Shown here: piece after piece, positions 1 to 7,079 of the stretch
How the letters are laid out: each line of letters opens with the position of its first letter
How positions within the stretch are numbered: the first letter of the stretch is position 1
NCBI GenBank assembly: GCA_031282325.1
Contig: JAITDY010000059.1
Location: forward strand, 1 to 28,049
Direction of reading: 5' to 3'
Length of the DNA: 28,049 nucleotides
Source of the DNA: Lactobacillaceae bacterium
GTDB lineage: Bacteria; Bacillota; Bacilli; Lactobacillales; Lactobacillaceae
Translations under genes and position numbers: made by a program
Notes under the pieces: generated by a model
Database searches by the model: none
The model's input: only the letters and a program-made list of their open reading frames with translations
Told to the model about the DNA's origin: nothing

Positions 1-53
1 TAAGCCGTAAAAATTCCGCTTGGACCACCTCCAATTATCACTAAATCATACAT
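1..53 (-). CDS. FAD-dependent oxidoreductase, N-terminal fragment (ferredoxin-NADP reductase/TrxB-like)
   Basis: Only the first 17 codons are inside the window. They read MYDLVIIGGGPSGIFTA, a beta strand followed by the GGGPSG dinucleotide-binding turn that opens FAD-dependent pyridine-nucleotide oxidoreductases. The ferredoxin-NADP reductase type 2/thioredoxin reductase group commonly starts this way, but the fragment cannot separate these from other flavoenzymes. The start is the ATG at 51-53. No Shine-Dalgarno is visible, and TATAAT (minus strand, 61-66) lies only 7 nt upstream, so the transcript may be leaderless. The gene points out of the window. Confidence 0.7.
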   Translation of the reverse strand, partial: MYDLVIIGGGPSGIFTA

Positions 54-60
54 AATAACT

Positions 61-66
61 ATTATA
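61..66 (-). promoter_or_regulatory. -10 box of the flavin oxidoreductase gene (probable leaderless start)
   Basis: A perfect TATAAT on the minus strand ends 7 nt before the ATG at 53. The -35 candidate 17 bp upstream (TTCTTA, 84-89) is weak. Transcription about 7 nt after the -10 would start at or next to the ATG. The same arrangement recurs at several genes in the window. Confidence 0.5.
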
Positions 67-150
67 TTATTTAATCAATAAATTAAGAATAAATAGCAGA
101 GCAGAAGGAATTATAAATATAATCTTTTTTATTTTTAGTTCCTTAGATAA

Positions 151-357
151 AACCAAAACATTAAAAACAACAACGTAGCTAACGAGGAAAAAAATCGTAA
201 AGATAACAAAATATCTCAATTTAAATTGGCTAAACAGCTTTTTGTTGCCCAACAAACCATTTCTGAGTGGGAGAATAATTCACATTATCCAGATTTCGTA
301 GAAATAAAGAGAGTATTTAAAATATTAAAAATCAGTCTATCTAAACTAGATGACTGA
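151..357 (+). pseudogene. XRE-family regulator remnant, paralogue of the regulator at 4937
   Basis: The frame is open from a TAA at 148-150 to the TGA at 355-357 but contains no ATG. From about 196 it encodes a helix-turn-helix_3 domain (SQFKLAKQLFVAQQTISEW, then a WENN..YPDF..IKR..KILKISLS tail). This matches the intact 64-aa regulator at 4937-5131 almost residue for residue to the C-terminus. The N-terminal part (NVANEEKNRKDN against GELIKNYRIDN) aligns only with a missing residue and without a start codon. I read it as a regulator that has lost its start and a little N-terminal sequence. Its 3' end forms part of a terminator hairpin. The opposite strand carries an unconvincing two-helix hydrophobic frame. 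Confidence 0.65.
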
Positions 358-363
358 TTTTTT
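329..363. terminator. Bidirectional intrinsic terminator
   Basis: A 9-bp stem (329-337 with 352-360) continues, after a bulged T, as a 5-bp stem (339-343 with 347-351) around an AAC loop. T-rich DNA follows on the plus strand and A-rich DNA precedes it, so it could stop transcription from both sides. On the minus strand it closes the phosphoesterase gene and probably the whole bacteriocin transcript. Confidence 0.7.
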
Positions 364-1897
364 ATTTTACTTTTAAATTGTTTGGAACTTTTAATTTAAT
401 CGGGGTGTTTTCAACAATAAATTCTTCGAGTAACTCAATAATATCTTTGGGATTTTCTTCTATAATTTTTTTAGAATTGTACATTGAATAATTGCCAGTC
501 CCGCCACTTCGATAACTAGATAGAGCAACTTTGTATTTCTTATCTGGTGCTATAGAATGTCCATTAAAACTAGCTTTAACTACCCTTGATCCTATTGGAT
601 TTTCAATTTTTAATTCATAATCAATTCCTGAATAAATATCATAATTATAAAGTTGTTTCTTGGGTTCTAAAAATTTTTTGTTTACAGTTATTTTTCCATT
701 TTCAATAACAAAAAAACTAGCCGATTGTTCAAGAGCAGCTAATAACTCCGCACCACTTACTAATTCTGCAACCGCTGTATTTGGATATAAGTAATTTACT
801 ACTAAATCTCGTCTTGTAATTTCTTTTTTAAATCCAGGTAAATCATCGTTAAATATAGCATTAGCACTTATTGAAGCATTTACAGCTTTACCTTGAACTT
901 TATTAACCAAATCAATAATTGGATGGCTCTCTTTTCTTGCTTTAAAATGATTGATAAACAAATAATCCTTATCAAATTCTCCTATTTTTGTATCTAAATA
1001 CTCATTTAGTCCAGTTTGAATTTTTTCAATGCTTTTAATCATTTTTAAATTTGGACTAAAATCTTTAGTTAAAATAAGTTTAGCTTGAGCCTCTTTAGAA
1101 TTTATATCTATAGATATAACACCTATTTCTTCGGCTTTTTGCCCCGGCTGAGTTACTGGAACATCTCCAAATGGTGTATTAATTAGTTGAGCAATATGTC
1201 TATGTTGGTGTCCGGTTACTAGAGCATCAATCCCGGGAACGCTATTAATCAGTTCATAACCTCTATTTTCACCAGTAATAACTTCAGTTGCTTCACCCGT
1301 ATTTGAATCATATTCTAATCCAGCATGATACATTACTATTACAAAATCGGATTGTTCTCTAACGATTGGAACTAATTTTTTAGCTATTTCCACAGGATTT
1401 TGAAATTCCATATTAGAAACATTACTTTCCTTTTCCCAATGCGGAATATATTCAGTAGTTAATCCAATAAAGCCTACTTTAACGCCTTTACGCTCAATTA
1501 TTTTATAAGAATTTTCATAAAAATTATTTCCGTTTTTATGAATATTGGCTGTAAGAATATTATTAGATTCTGGAATTGCTAATTTCGTATATTCAGATCC
1601 GTAATTAAACTCATGATTACCCAGGGTTCTAATATCGTATTGCATTTGGTTAGCTAATTCTTCATAAACACCAACAAATTCTCTATGATCTCTTGCAATG
1701 TAATTAGTCATCGGCGATCCTTGTATGAAATCACCATTATCTACTGTAAAAATAACATCATCTGGATGTGCATTTTTAAATTCTTCAATGGCTGTTTTTG
1801 CGCGTGAAAGTCCAAACGGAGCTTGATTATTTCCTACGAAATTAGTTGGCAAGATCCAACCATGTGTATCACTAGTGGATAAAATATATATTTTCAT
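362..1897 (-). CDS. CpdB/UshA-type metallophosphoesterase (2',3'-cyclic phosphodiesterase/nucleotidase family), apparently cytoplasmic
   Basis: This 511-aa protein has the two-domain nucleotidase layout. The N-terminal calcineurin-like metallophosphatase domain carries the metal ligands D10/H12 (SDTHG), D56 (NGDF), N94/H95 (GNHEFNYG), H191 (YHAG) and H230/H232 (GHQH). The C-terminal 5_nucleotid_C domain starts near residue 330, with YDIYSGIDYEL and YRSGGTGNY as substrate-pocket landmarks. GNHEFNYG and the SGIDY motif favour the CpdB/3'-nucleotidase branch. Family members hydrolyse cyclic or monophosphate nucleotides. There is no signal peptide and no wall anchor, so unlike secreted CpdB it should act inside the cell. 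No Shine-Dalgarno precedes the ATG; a TATATT (1905-1910) lies 7 nt upstream. It sits 47 bp after the bacteriocin ATPase gene on the same strand. phnDCEE importers in lactobacilli can be neighbours of such enzymes, so it may originally have belonged with the importer at 5241-8882. That last point is inference. Confidence 0.85.
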   Translation of the reverse strand: MKIYILSTSDTHGWILPTNFVGNNQAPFGLSRAKTAIEEFKNAHPDDVIFTVDNGDFIQGSPMTNYIARDHREFVGVYEELANQMQYDIRTLGNHEFNYGSEYTKLAIPESNNILTANIHKNGNNFYENSYKIIERKGVKVGFIGLTTEYIPHWEKESNVSNMEFQNPVEIAKKLVPIVREQSDFVIVMYHAGLEYDSNTGEATEVITGENRGYELINSVPGIDALVTGHQHRHIAQLINTPFGDVPVTQPGQKAEEIGVISIDINSKEAQAKLILTKDFSPNLKMIKSIEKIQTGLNEYLDTKIGEFDKDYLFINHFKARKESHPIIDLVNKVQGKAVNASISANAIFNDDLPGFKKEITRRDLVVNYLYPNTAVAELVSGAELLAALEQSASFFVIENGKITVNKKFLEPKKQLYNYDIYSGIDYELKIENPIGSRVVKASFNGHSIAPDKKYKVALSSYRSGGTGNYSMYNSKKIIEENPKDIIELLEEFIVENTPIKLKVPNNLKVK

Positions 1898-1944
1898 AAT
1901 TTTAAATATAACGCAAAAACGAAAAGATAGTTTGATACTTATAA

Positions 1945-2541
1945 CTATTCGTTTTCTAAATCAATACTAGTATATTTTAAATATTTCGATTCCATATCTT
2001 GATGGGTTACGAAAATTATAATTCCTCCATTTATAGCGCTTTTTGTCAAAATATTAGAAATAACTTTTATTCCATTATCATCAATTCCAGAAAATAACTC
2101 GTCTAATAATAAAATTTTAAAACCTCGTAAATAAGAAAGAAAAAACATTAGTTTTTTTTGCGTTCCTAATGACAAATCGCTAACGTAATAATTTAAAAAA
2201 AGATCAATCTTTAATTTTTTTAATATAATCATCTTGTTTAATAATTCATTATCATCTATTTCATATGCAGATTGAATAAAACGTATGTGATCATCCATAC
2301 TAAGATTTTCATCTAATCGTAACGAATTTGAAAGATAATCTATCTCACTCAATTTTTCATCTCTAAATATTTTTCCGCCAGACACAATTAGGTTCCCATA
2401 AATTAATTTAAGAAGCGTTGTTTTGCCCACACCATTGCCTCCAATAATGCGGTATATCCGTCCATTACTAAAAGAGTAATTTATATTTTCAAAAATGTAA
2501 TTATTTACATATGAAAATGACACATTTTGAAAGTTAATCAT
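1945..2541 (-). CDS. ABC transporter ATPase of the circular bacteriocin locus
   Basis: This 198-aa single-domain ABC ATPase has Walker A GGNGVGKT (34-41), the signature LSLGTQKK (123-130, a variant of LSGGQ), Walker B ILLLDE (143-148) and the H-loop H180. It is short for the class and has no membrane part. In circular bacteriocin clusters (cirD, as-48D and similar) an ATPase of this kind works with the membrane proteins in maturation, export or self-protection. Here its ATG overlaps the end of the upstream membrane protein by 4 bp and has a strong AGGAGGT about 11 nt before it, so translation is probably coupled. With no separate immunity peptide found, it may also contribute to producer protection; that is inference. 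Confidence 0.88.
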   Translation of the reverse strand: MINFQNVSFSYVNNYIFENINYSFSNGRIYRIIGGNGVGKTTLLKLIYGNLIVSGGKIFRDEKLSEIDYLSNSLRLDENLSMDDHIRFIQSAYEIDDNELLNKMIILKKLKIDLFLNYYVSDLSLGTQKKLMFFLSYLRGFKILLLDELFSGIDDNGIKVISNILTKSAINGGIIIFVTHQDMESKYLKYTSIDLENE

Positions 2542-4007
2542 AATAATGTATACCTCCTAATTAAATCTCTTGTCCATTTTTTCTTTCGATATTTCAACAA
2601 TGAAAATACTAGTATTAACAAAATTAATATTTCCAAAAAATTTATATCCATCAATAATGTGCTTTTAATGCTTAGTGTTATAAAAAGAATTTCCGGAATT
2701 GCAATTATTGGGATAATTATATAAACTATTCCTTCTATCAAACTACGAAAATTAGAAACTCTTTTCTGTTTATAAATATTATATATATCTGATTTTTGAA
2801 AAATTTTTGCTAAAAAACCCGATTCTTGTGAAATTATTGCCCAAATTCCCGTAATCAAAAAGAATTTTAAAATAATTAAAATACCATTTAAATCTTGTCT
2901 ATGAATCAACCAAATAAGAGAAACTATTACACTATCAGTCCACAAAAACTTCAACATTGAACTATTCATTTTGATTTGAAAAATGTTAAAAGAATCTTCC
3001 AATAATGGAAACAAATGGAATTTAGTTGCATATTCATATTCATCAGGATTGCTTTTTAACAATGTTTCTGCTAATAAAATATTAGGGTATGATGATAACA
3101 CTATTAGTACAAAATAATCTGTAAAGATACTTGTTGATTGGATCAATACGCCAATCAAAAAACTTAAAACAATAAAAAATAGAATTCCATTTAAATAAAA
3201 TATATTTACAATTTTTTTTGTTTTTATATTTACACTAAATATATTTGTTCTACTTATTTTGGAAATATTAAATATAAAAATTATAAAAATAAATATAAAA
3301 ACAATTTCGCTTTTAAAATTATTTGTTCTTTGTATAAAAGAATCTGGATAAATTTGCCCATATATATTTTTTAAATAAATCAATATTGGATTTGCAACGA
3401 TTAAACCTGCCCCGAGACTAAATATAAAAATGCATATATTTCGTATTTTTATAAATTTAGGATTAATTTTAAATTTATAAAGAATTAAAAAGATTAAAAA
3501 TATTAAACTAATAACTCCAATAGCAAAATGGATGTAAAAAAAGCTATCGCGGCCCATAAACACTAAAATATATGAAATAAAAATAATAAAAATATTTACT
3601 AAACTTGGCAAGTTATATCCAATTTTAATATTTATATCAGATTTTTTAGATCTTTCTATATAATAAATTAAAGGGTGATCTTCCAAAGTTTTTCTATTAC
3701 TAATAATTGTTGTAGCAGTAACTAGTAAATTTGTAATAATAAAAATTGAAATAACTAAAATATTAATTAAATTTTTTGGTATTTCATTTAATCCTAAAAA
3801 ATTGTTAAATATATGGTAAATTTTATTTCCGTAATTATAATCACGTATTAATAAAAATATAAAGGAAAATAATATTTGTTTTAATAAAATACTAATAAAC
3901 CAGATAAATAATATAAATTTTTGAGGCAAAAAAGAAAAAAATGAATACGATCTGTATTGTTCCGCTAACTTGCTTTTAGCAGATATTAATAAAATTTTAT
4001 TTACCAT
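2538..4007 (-). CDS. Large multi-spanning membrane protein of the bacteriocin locus (CirB-like position)
   Basis: The 489-aa protein is dominated by hydrophobic stretches, which I estimate at 11-12 membrane helices, separated by short Lys-rich loops. I see no catalytic motif. It sits between the SpoIIM-like gene, with a 7-bp overlap, and the ATPase gene, with a 4-bp overlap. Circular bacteriocin operons typically contain a large integral membrane protein of about 500-600 aa (CirB, As-48B and relatives) that is required for production and has been linked to cyclisation or export. Position, size and topology support that role; sequence homology could not be tested. Very AT-rich codon use, as in the rest of the locus. 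Confidence 0.7.
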   Translation of the reverse strand: MVNKILLISAKSKLAEQYRSYSFFSFLPQKFILFIWFISILLKQILFSFIFLLIRDYNYGNKIYHIFNNFLGLNEIPKNLINILVISIFIITNLLVTATTIISNRKTLEDHPLIYYIERSKKSDINIKIGYNLPSLVNIFIIFISYILVFMGRDSFFYIHFAIGVISLIFLIFLILYKFKINPKFIKIRNICIFIFSLGAGLIVANPILIYLKNIYGQIYPDSFIQRTNNFKSEIVFIFIFIIFIFNISKISRTNIFSVNIKTKKIVNIFYLNGILFFIVLSFLIGVLIQSTSIFTDYFVLIVLSSYPNILLAETLLKSNPDEYEYATKFHLFPLLEDSFNIFQIKMNSSMLKFLWTDSVIVSLIWLIHRQDLNGILIILKFFLITGIWAIISQESGFLAKIFQKSDIYNIYKQKRVSNFRSLIEGIVYIIIPIIAIPEILFITLSIKSTLLMDINFLEILILLILVFSLLKYRKKKWTRDLIRRYTLL

Positions 4008-4570
4008 AACAATGGCGTCACCTTTGACTCTAACAAAGCCGCAACTAATAAGAAAAATAAAATTAAAATTAGTGTGTTTGATAATTTTTTAATATTATTT
4101 GTATTTGAAAATATTTCGCTCTGTAAACCTAAACTAGCTGCCAACAATAATGCAGCTATTTCTAAAGGTCCATGCACTGATACTAACTTTAGAAAATAAA
4201 ATAAATGACCACTAGTATAGATATTAGTTTCTAATATAAATCCAAAAAATGAACCATTAGCAATTAATCCTAAATAAGTTGGTAATTTAAATAGATATGT
4301 GCCTGATATCATCACTAAAGACACAATAATATTATTAATCAATATATGAAAAAAAATTGGTGGTTTTGCTTCTGCTTTTAAAACAATTGGCATATTTGTG
4401 GGTGCATGGTTAACCAATAAAAGGAGATATGAAAACATAGCCCCAATTATTGATCCAAGTAGAAAAACTAAAAAAGATCTCTTTATTGCTTTTTTATCTA
4501 ATAAAAAATATTTATTAAAATAATCAGATAAAATTGAAAAAATATAGTTAACTCTTTGCATTAAATTCAT
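4001..4570 (-). CDS. SpoIIM/DUF95-family membrane protein (circular bacteriocin maturation, CirC-like)
   Basis: This 189-aa protein has about five membrane segments. It carries the family hallmark HGPLEIAALLLAASLGL (133-149) and a late VAALLESKVTPLL, matching the HGxxE...A.GxGL and A..E..ItP pattern of the stage II sporulation protein M/DUF95 family. Lactic acid bacteria do not sporulate. In Firmicutes, DUF95 proteins are a standard component of circular bacteriocin clusters, next to the precursor gene. The ATG overlaps the precursor stop codon by one base (TAATG), implying translational coupling; a second in-frame ATG at 4561 is possible. The pairing with the precursor is the strongest contextual evidence for the system. 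Confidence 0.85.
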   Translation of the reverse strand: MNLMQRVNYIFSILSDYFNKYFLLDKKAIKRSFLVFLLGSIIGAMFSYLLLLVNHAPTNMPIVLKAEAKPPIFFHILINNIIVSLVMISGTYLFKLPTYLGLIANGSFFGFILETNIYTSGHLFYFLKLVSVHGPLEIAALLLAASLGLQSEIFSNTNNIKKLSNTLILILFFLLVAALLESKVTPLLW

Positions 4571-4806
4571 TAAGCAGCAATTATTATTTTTTTAATTCCT
4601 GTTTCAAACGCTTTTTTTACAATATACGCAATTAATCCTCCACCACCAAGTAAAGCTATAATCGATGCGGCACCCATTCCAGCATTTATATACGATTCCA
4701 CTATTTTACGTGTTGAAATAGACATTGGAATAGCTGCGGTAAGATTTGAAATTCTTGATAGATTCATAATTGAAGAAACAATCAATAAATAAGTAATTTT
4801 TTTCAT
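4570..4806 (-). CDS. Circular bacteriocin precursor, novel variant (AS-48/carnocyclin/circularin class)
   Basis: The 78-aa peptide has a leader-like N-terminus (MKKITYLLIVSSIMNLSRIS...) and a hydrophobic, cationic, Gly/Ala/Ile-rich core with no cysteine. The segment KIVESYINAGMGAASIIALL resembles KVVSLINAGLTVGSIISIL of carnocyclin A. A24-A-I-P27 recalls the GIPAA start of AS-48. The C-terminus GIKKIIIAA resembles the GIKKAIQL end of carnocyclin and the LIAA end of garvicin ML. Cyclisation would join the final A78 to a residue near L22-I26, giving a ring of about 53-57 residues, slightly smaller than the described 58-70. The exact cleavage site cannot be fixed from sequence. The start has AAAGGAG about 8 nt upstream. 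TATAAT (4854-4859, minus) drives it, and the maturation genes follow directly. Expected activity, inferred from the class: membrane permeabilisation of related Gram-positive bacteria. Confidence 0.85.
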   Translation of the reverse strand: MKKITYLLIVSSIMNLSRISNLTAAIPMSISTRKIVESYINAGMGAASIIALLGGGGLIAYIVKKAFETGIKKIIIAA

Positions 4807-4853
4807 ATTTTAGCTCCTTTTCTGTGGAATACTTACTTCTTCCTACATGGTTA

Positions 4854-4859
4854 ATTATA
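4854..4859 (-). promoter_or_regulatory. -10 box of the bacteriocin operon
   Basis: TATAAT lies on the minus strand within GTTATATATAAT, about 47 nt before the precursor ATG. No good -35 exists at 17 bp (TAAAAA), which fits a promoter needing an activator. Between it and the start lies an imperfect inverted repeat, TGTAGGAA-N10-TTCCACA (about 4820-4846), a possible operator for the neighbouring XRE protein. Confidence 0.45.
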
Positions 4860-4916
4860 TATAACAAATAGACAATTTTTTACTGATTATTTCGGTATTT
4901 TATCATTATTGTTATA

Positions 4917-4925
4917 TGCTATAAT
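4917..4925 (+). promoter_or_regulatory. Extended -10 promoter of the xre gene
   Basis: TGCTATAAT is a textbook extended -10 (TGnTATAAT). The ATG of the regulator begins 11 nt after it, so the predicted 5' leader is only about 5 nt. There is no Shine-Dalgarno. The box faces away from the bacteriocin promoter, with about 60 bp between the two -10 elements. Confidence 0.6.
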
Positions 4926-4936
4926 ATAAAAATATT

Positions 4937-5131
4937 ATGTCTGGGTTTGGTGAATTAATAAAAAATTATAGGATCGATAATCATTATTCTCAATCATCGT
5001 TAGCCAATAAATTATTTATTAGTCAGCAAACGTTGTCGGATTGGGAAAATAAAAATCATCATCCTAATTTTCTTGAAATGCAAAGAATATTAAAAATATT
5101 AAAAATTAATATCTCCGAATTAGACAATTAA
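4937..5131 (+). CDS. Small XRE-family (Cro/CI-type) regulator, divergent from the bacteriocin operon
   Basis: This 64-aa protein is little more than one HTH_3 domain. SQSSLANKLFISQQTLSDWE (residues 19-38) spans the turn and recognition helix, with the family WExxxxxPxxxxxxxI ending. It is divergently transcribed from the bacteriocin precursor across a 130-bp region carrying both promoters. That makes it the likely local regulator, and autoregulation would be usual. It seems to be translated from a leaderless message (-10 box at 4920-4925). A degenerate paralogue lies at 151-357 on the other side of the bacteriocin and phosphoesterase genes. Such mini-XRE proteins often act as small DNA-binding regulators without a sensing domain; whether it represses or activates cannot be read from sequence. 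Confidence 0.8.
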   Translation: MSGFGELIKNYRIDNHYSQSSLANKLFISQQTLSDWENKNHHPNFLEMQRILKILKINISELDN

Positions 5132-5212
5132 TTTAATTTATTTTTGAATTCAATATTAGAAATATTGGGAAGTTTCAAACATATAATATGTAGAAAATTT
5201 TAAATTAATTAA

Positions 5213-5240
5213 TAAAAAAAGCCTTTCGGCTTTTATTTTT
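5213..5240. terminator. Bidirectional intrinsic terminator between xre and phnE
   Basis: The stem AAAAGCC (5217-5223) pairs with GGCTTTT (5228-5234) around a TTTC loop. A-rich sequence precedes it and T-rich sequence follows, so it can terminate xre on the plus strand and the phn operon on the minus strand. It insulates the importer from the bacteriocin locus. Confidence 0.8.
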
Positions 5241-6287
5241 TTAAACGATTCTTTTTCTTAACTGGCCAGAAATGAAATCAATAGCTGTAACCATTAATAC
5301 AATTCCAATCATAATTATGCCAAGGCGTGACCAGTTTCTAGTGGATATCGCAAAAATCAAATTTTGTCCGATACCACCTGCACCAACCATTCCTAAAATA
5401 GAGGCTGAACGAACTGCAATTTCAAATCTGTACAAAGCAGCATTTAAAAAACTGGGCAATACTTCTGGAAAAGTTGCAAAAGTTAGAATTTCAATATCAT
5501 CCCCGCCAGCCGCTGTTAAGGCTTCATTGGGTCCTTTTTCTAGATTTTCAATAGCTTCGCTATAAAGTTTTCCAAGCATCCCAATAGAATGAACCGCTAA
5601 GGCAAGTACACCGGCAAATGATCCGGGACCAACAGCCTTAACGAACATAAGAGCCAATATTATTTCTGGAAAAACTCTAATAATAGTAAGCACAAATTTT
5701 CCAAAATATGATTTTGTATCAAAGACTGATTTTTTCATTAATCGATTGATTAATGAATCAAATAAAATCAATATAGCTTCTATAATAAATAGCCATAGCC
5801 AAAACTTAGGCCATTGCTGAAACTTACCACCATTAGTAAAGAATGATATTAAAATTGCAAAAACAAAGAAAATTGCTGAATATCCTAAAATTTTTAATTT
5901 AAGTGAAAAATTACTTTTATCCTTATCTGAACGAGCTGCCAAAAAAGCAAATGGTATAGCTAATATAGATGAAAGAATCGTGCCTAAAAAAGCAATTGCT
6001 AAAGTTTGCATAATTTGGGCTAACAAATCCTCCCCATCACTAGTTAAATATTGTTCTGGTATTTTAGCGTCAAACATCGAATTTAAAAAACGATTTAGCG
6101 GTGAAGATACAAATTCCCATTCAGGATGAGTAAAACCTTCTAATACAGCACTAGCAATTTGCTTTGCCATCGGCTGTAAACCATGAAAATTAATTCCAGC
6201 AAATGCCCAAATATAAATAACTATAAGTAAAACAATTAGAAATATGTTTTTTAATCGACTAATAAAACTTTTTTTAGGTGGAATCAT
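5241..6287 (-). CDS. phnE: Phosphonate-type ABC importer permease (second PhnE)
   Basis: The 348-aa integral membrane protein has its BPD_transp_1 permease domain in the C-terminal two thirds. The cytoplasmic coupling loop is EAIENLEKGPNEALTAAGG, followed by ILTFATFPEVLP, the EAA-type motif that docks on PhnC. The GAGGIGQNL stretch near the end is typical of PhnE. It is about 80 residues longer than its neighbour because of a longer N-terminus and a middle insertion around residues 130-180. Translation begins at an ATG with AAGGAG upstream and overlaps the first phnE by 4 bp. It is the last gene of the phnD-phnC-phnE-phnE operon. No C-P lyase genes are in the window, so the substrate may be a phosphonate, a phosphate ester or another small anion. 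Confidence 0.9.
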   Translation of the reverse strand: MIPPKKSFISRLKNIFLIVLLIVIYIWAFAGINFHGLQPMAKQIASAVLEGFTHPEWEFVSSPLNRFLNSMFDAKIPEQYLTSDGEDLLAQIMQTLAIAFLGTILSSILAIPFAFLAARSDKDKSNFSLKLKILGYSAIFFVFAILISFFTNGGKFQQWPKFWLWLFIIEAILILFDSLINRLMKKSVFDTKSYFGKFVLTIIRVFPEIILALMFVKAVGPGSFAGVLALAVHSIGMLGKLYSEAIENLEKGPNEALTAAGGDDIEILTFATFPEVLPSFLNAALYRFEIAVRSASILGMVGAGGIGQNLIFAISTRNWSRLGIIMIGIVLMVTAIDFISGQLRKRIV

Positions 6288-7078
6288 GTCAACTTGCTCC
6301 TTACATAATTACTTAAGAATTCAATTAAAACAACTATTACCAAGATTGCTAAAATAATAACTCCTGCTTGGTCATACCTAAACATTTTAATTACTGTTTG
6401 TAAAAGCATTCCAATTCCGCCAGCTCCAACATAGCCAATAACCGTCGATGATCTTATATTTACTTCAAACGTATACAAAAAATTACTTAAAAAAGTATTT
6501 AAAACTTGAGGAAAAATAGCAAAAGCAATAACTTGAACTTTATTAGCTCCGGCCGTTTCAAGAGCATCAATTGGCCCTTTATCAATTGTTTCAATTGCTT
6601 CATAAAGTAATTTTGCCATTTGTCCAAAACTAAATATTATTAATGTTAAAATTCCAGCAAATGGGCCGAAACCAAATATGGCAACAAAAACAGCAGCTAG
6701 CAATAAGTCAGGTAGTGTTCTAATTAAATTAGAAATAAATCTAGTAATAGAACGAACTACCGCTGGTTTTGTAACGTTACTTGCCGAAAGCATAGCAACA
6801 GGTACTGCAATAACTGATCCAACCAAAGTTCCAACTAACGCCATTCTAATAGTTTCTAATAGTGGTTCCCAAATTCTAGGAAAAAAACTCCAATCTGGTT
6901 TCATCATTTTACCTAGGATTACACCAAATTGTTGAATTGAATCACCTTGAAAAAAAGCTAGCAAATCTGATTCTGTGATATTAGAAGAAATTAACAATAA
7001 AAAAACAATTAAAATTAACCAAAAAACAAATTTAAGATGGTATTTTTGTGCAAACGTCCTCGATGGTAGTGTGTTCAT
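6284..7078 (-). CDS. phnE: Phosphonate-type ABC importer permease (first PhnE)
   Basis: A 264-aa membrane protein of usual PhnE length. It has one N-terminal helix, then the BPD_transp_1 domain with the coupling loop EAIETIDKGPIDALETAGA, followed by AFAIFPQVL, and the late GAGGIGMLL motif. It is a clear paralogue of the following permease, so the importer channel is probably a heterodimer. The start lies 2 bp beyond the phnC stop codon, indicating one transcript and probable translational coupling. Confidence 0.92.
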   Translation of the reverse strand: MNTLPSRTFAQKYHLKFVFWLILIVFLLLISSNITESDLLAFFQGDSIQQFGVILGKMMKPDWSFFPRIWEPLLETIRMALVGTLVGSVIAVPVAMLSASNVTKPAVVRSITRFISNLIRTLPDLLLAAVFVAIFGFGPFAGILTLIIFSFGQMAKLLYEAIETIDKGPIDALETAGANKVQVIAFAIFPQVLNTFLSNFLYTFEVNIRSSTVIGYVGAGGIGMLLQTVIKMFRYDQAGVIILAILVIVVLIEFLSNYVRSKLT

Positions 7079-7079
7079 A

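Noticed and set aside
67..255. 62-aa hydrophobic minus-strand frame as an independent gene
   Set aside because: TTG start, no ribosome site, first third antisense to the XRE remnant, and AT-rich antisense DNA easily yields hydrophobic frames. Kept only as a possible immunity remnant in the findings.
4001..4570. Sporulation function of the SpoIIM-like gene
   Set aside because: No other sporulation genes are present and it is translationally coupled to a bacteriocin precursor; DUF95 proteins are normal in circular bacteriocin clusters.
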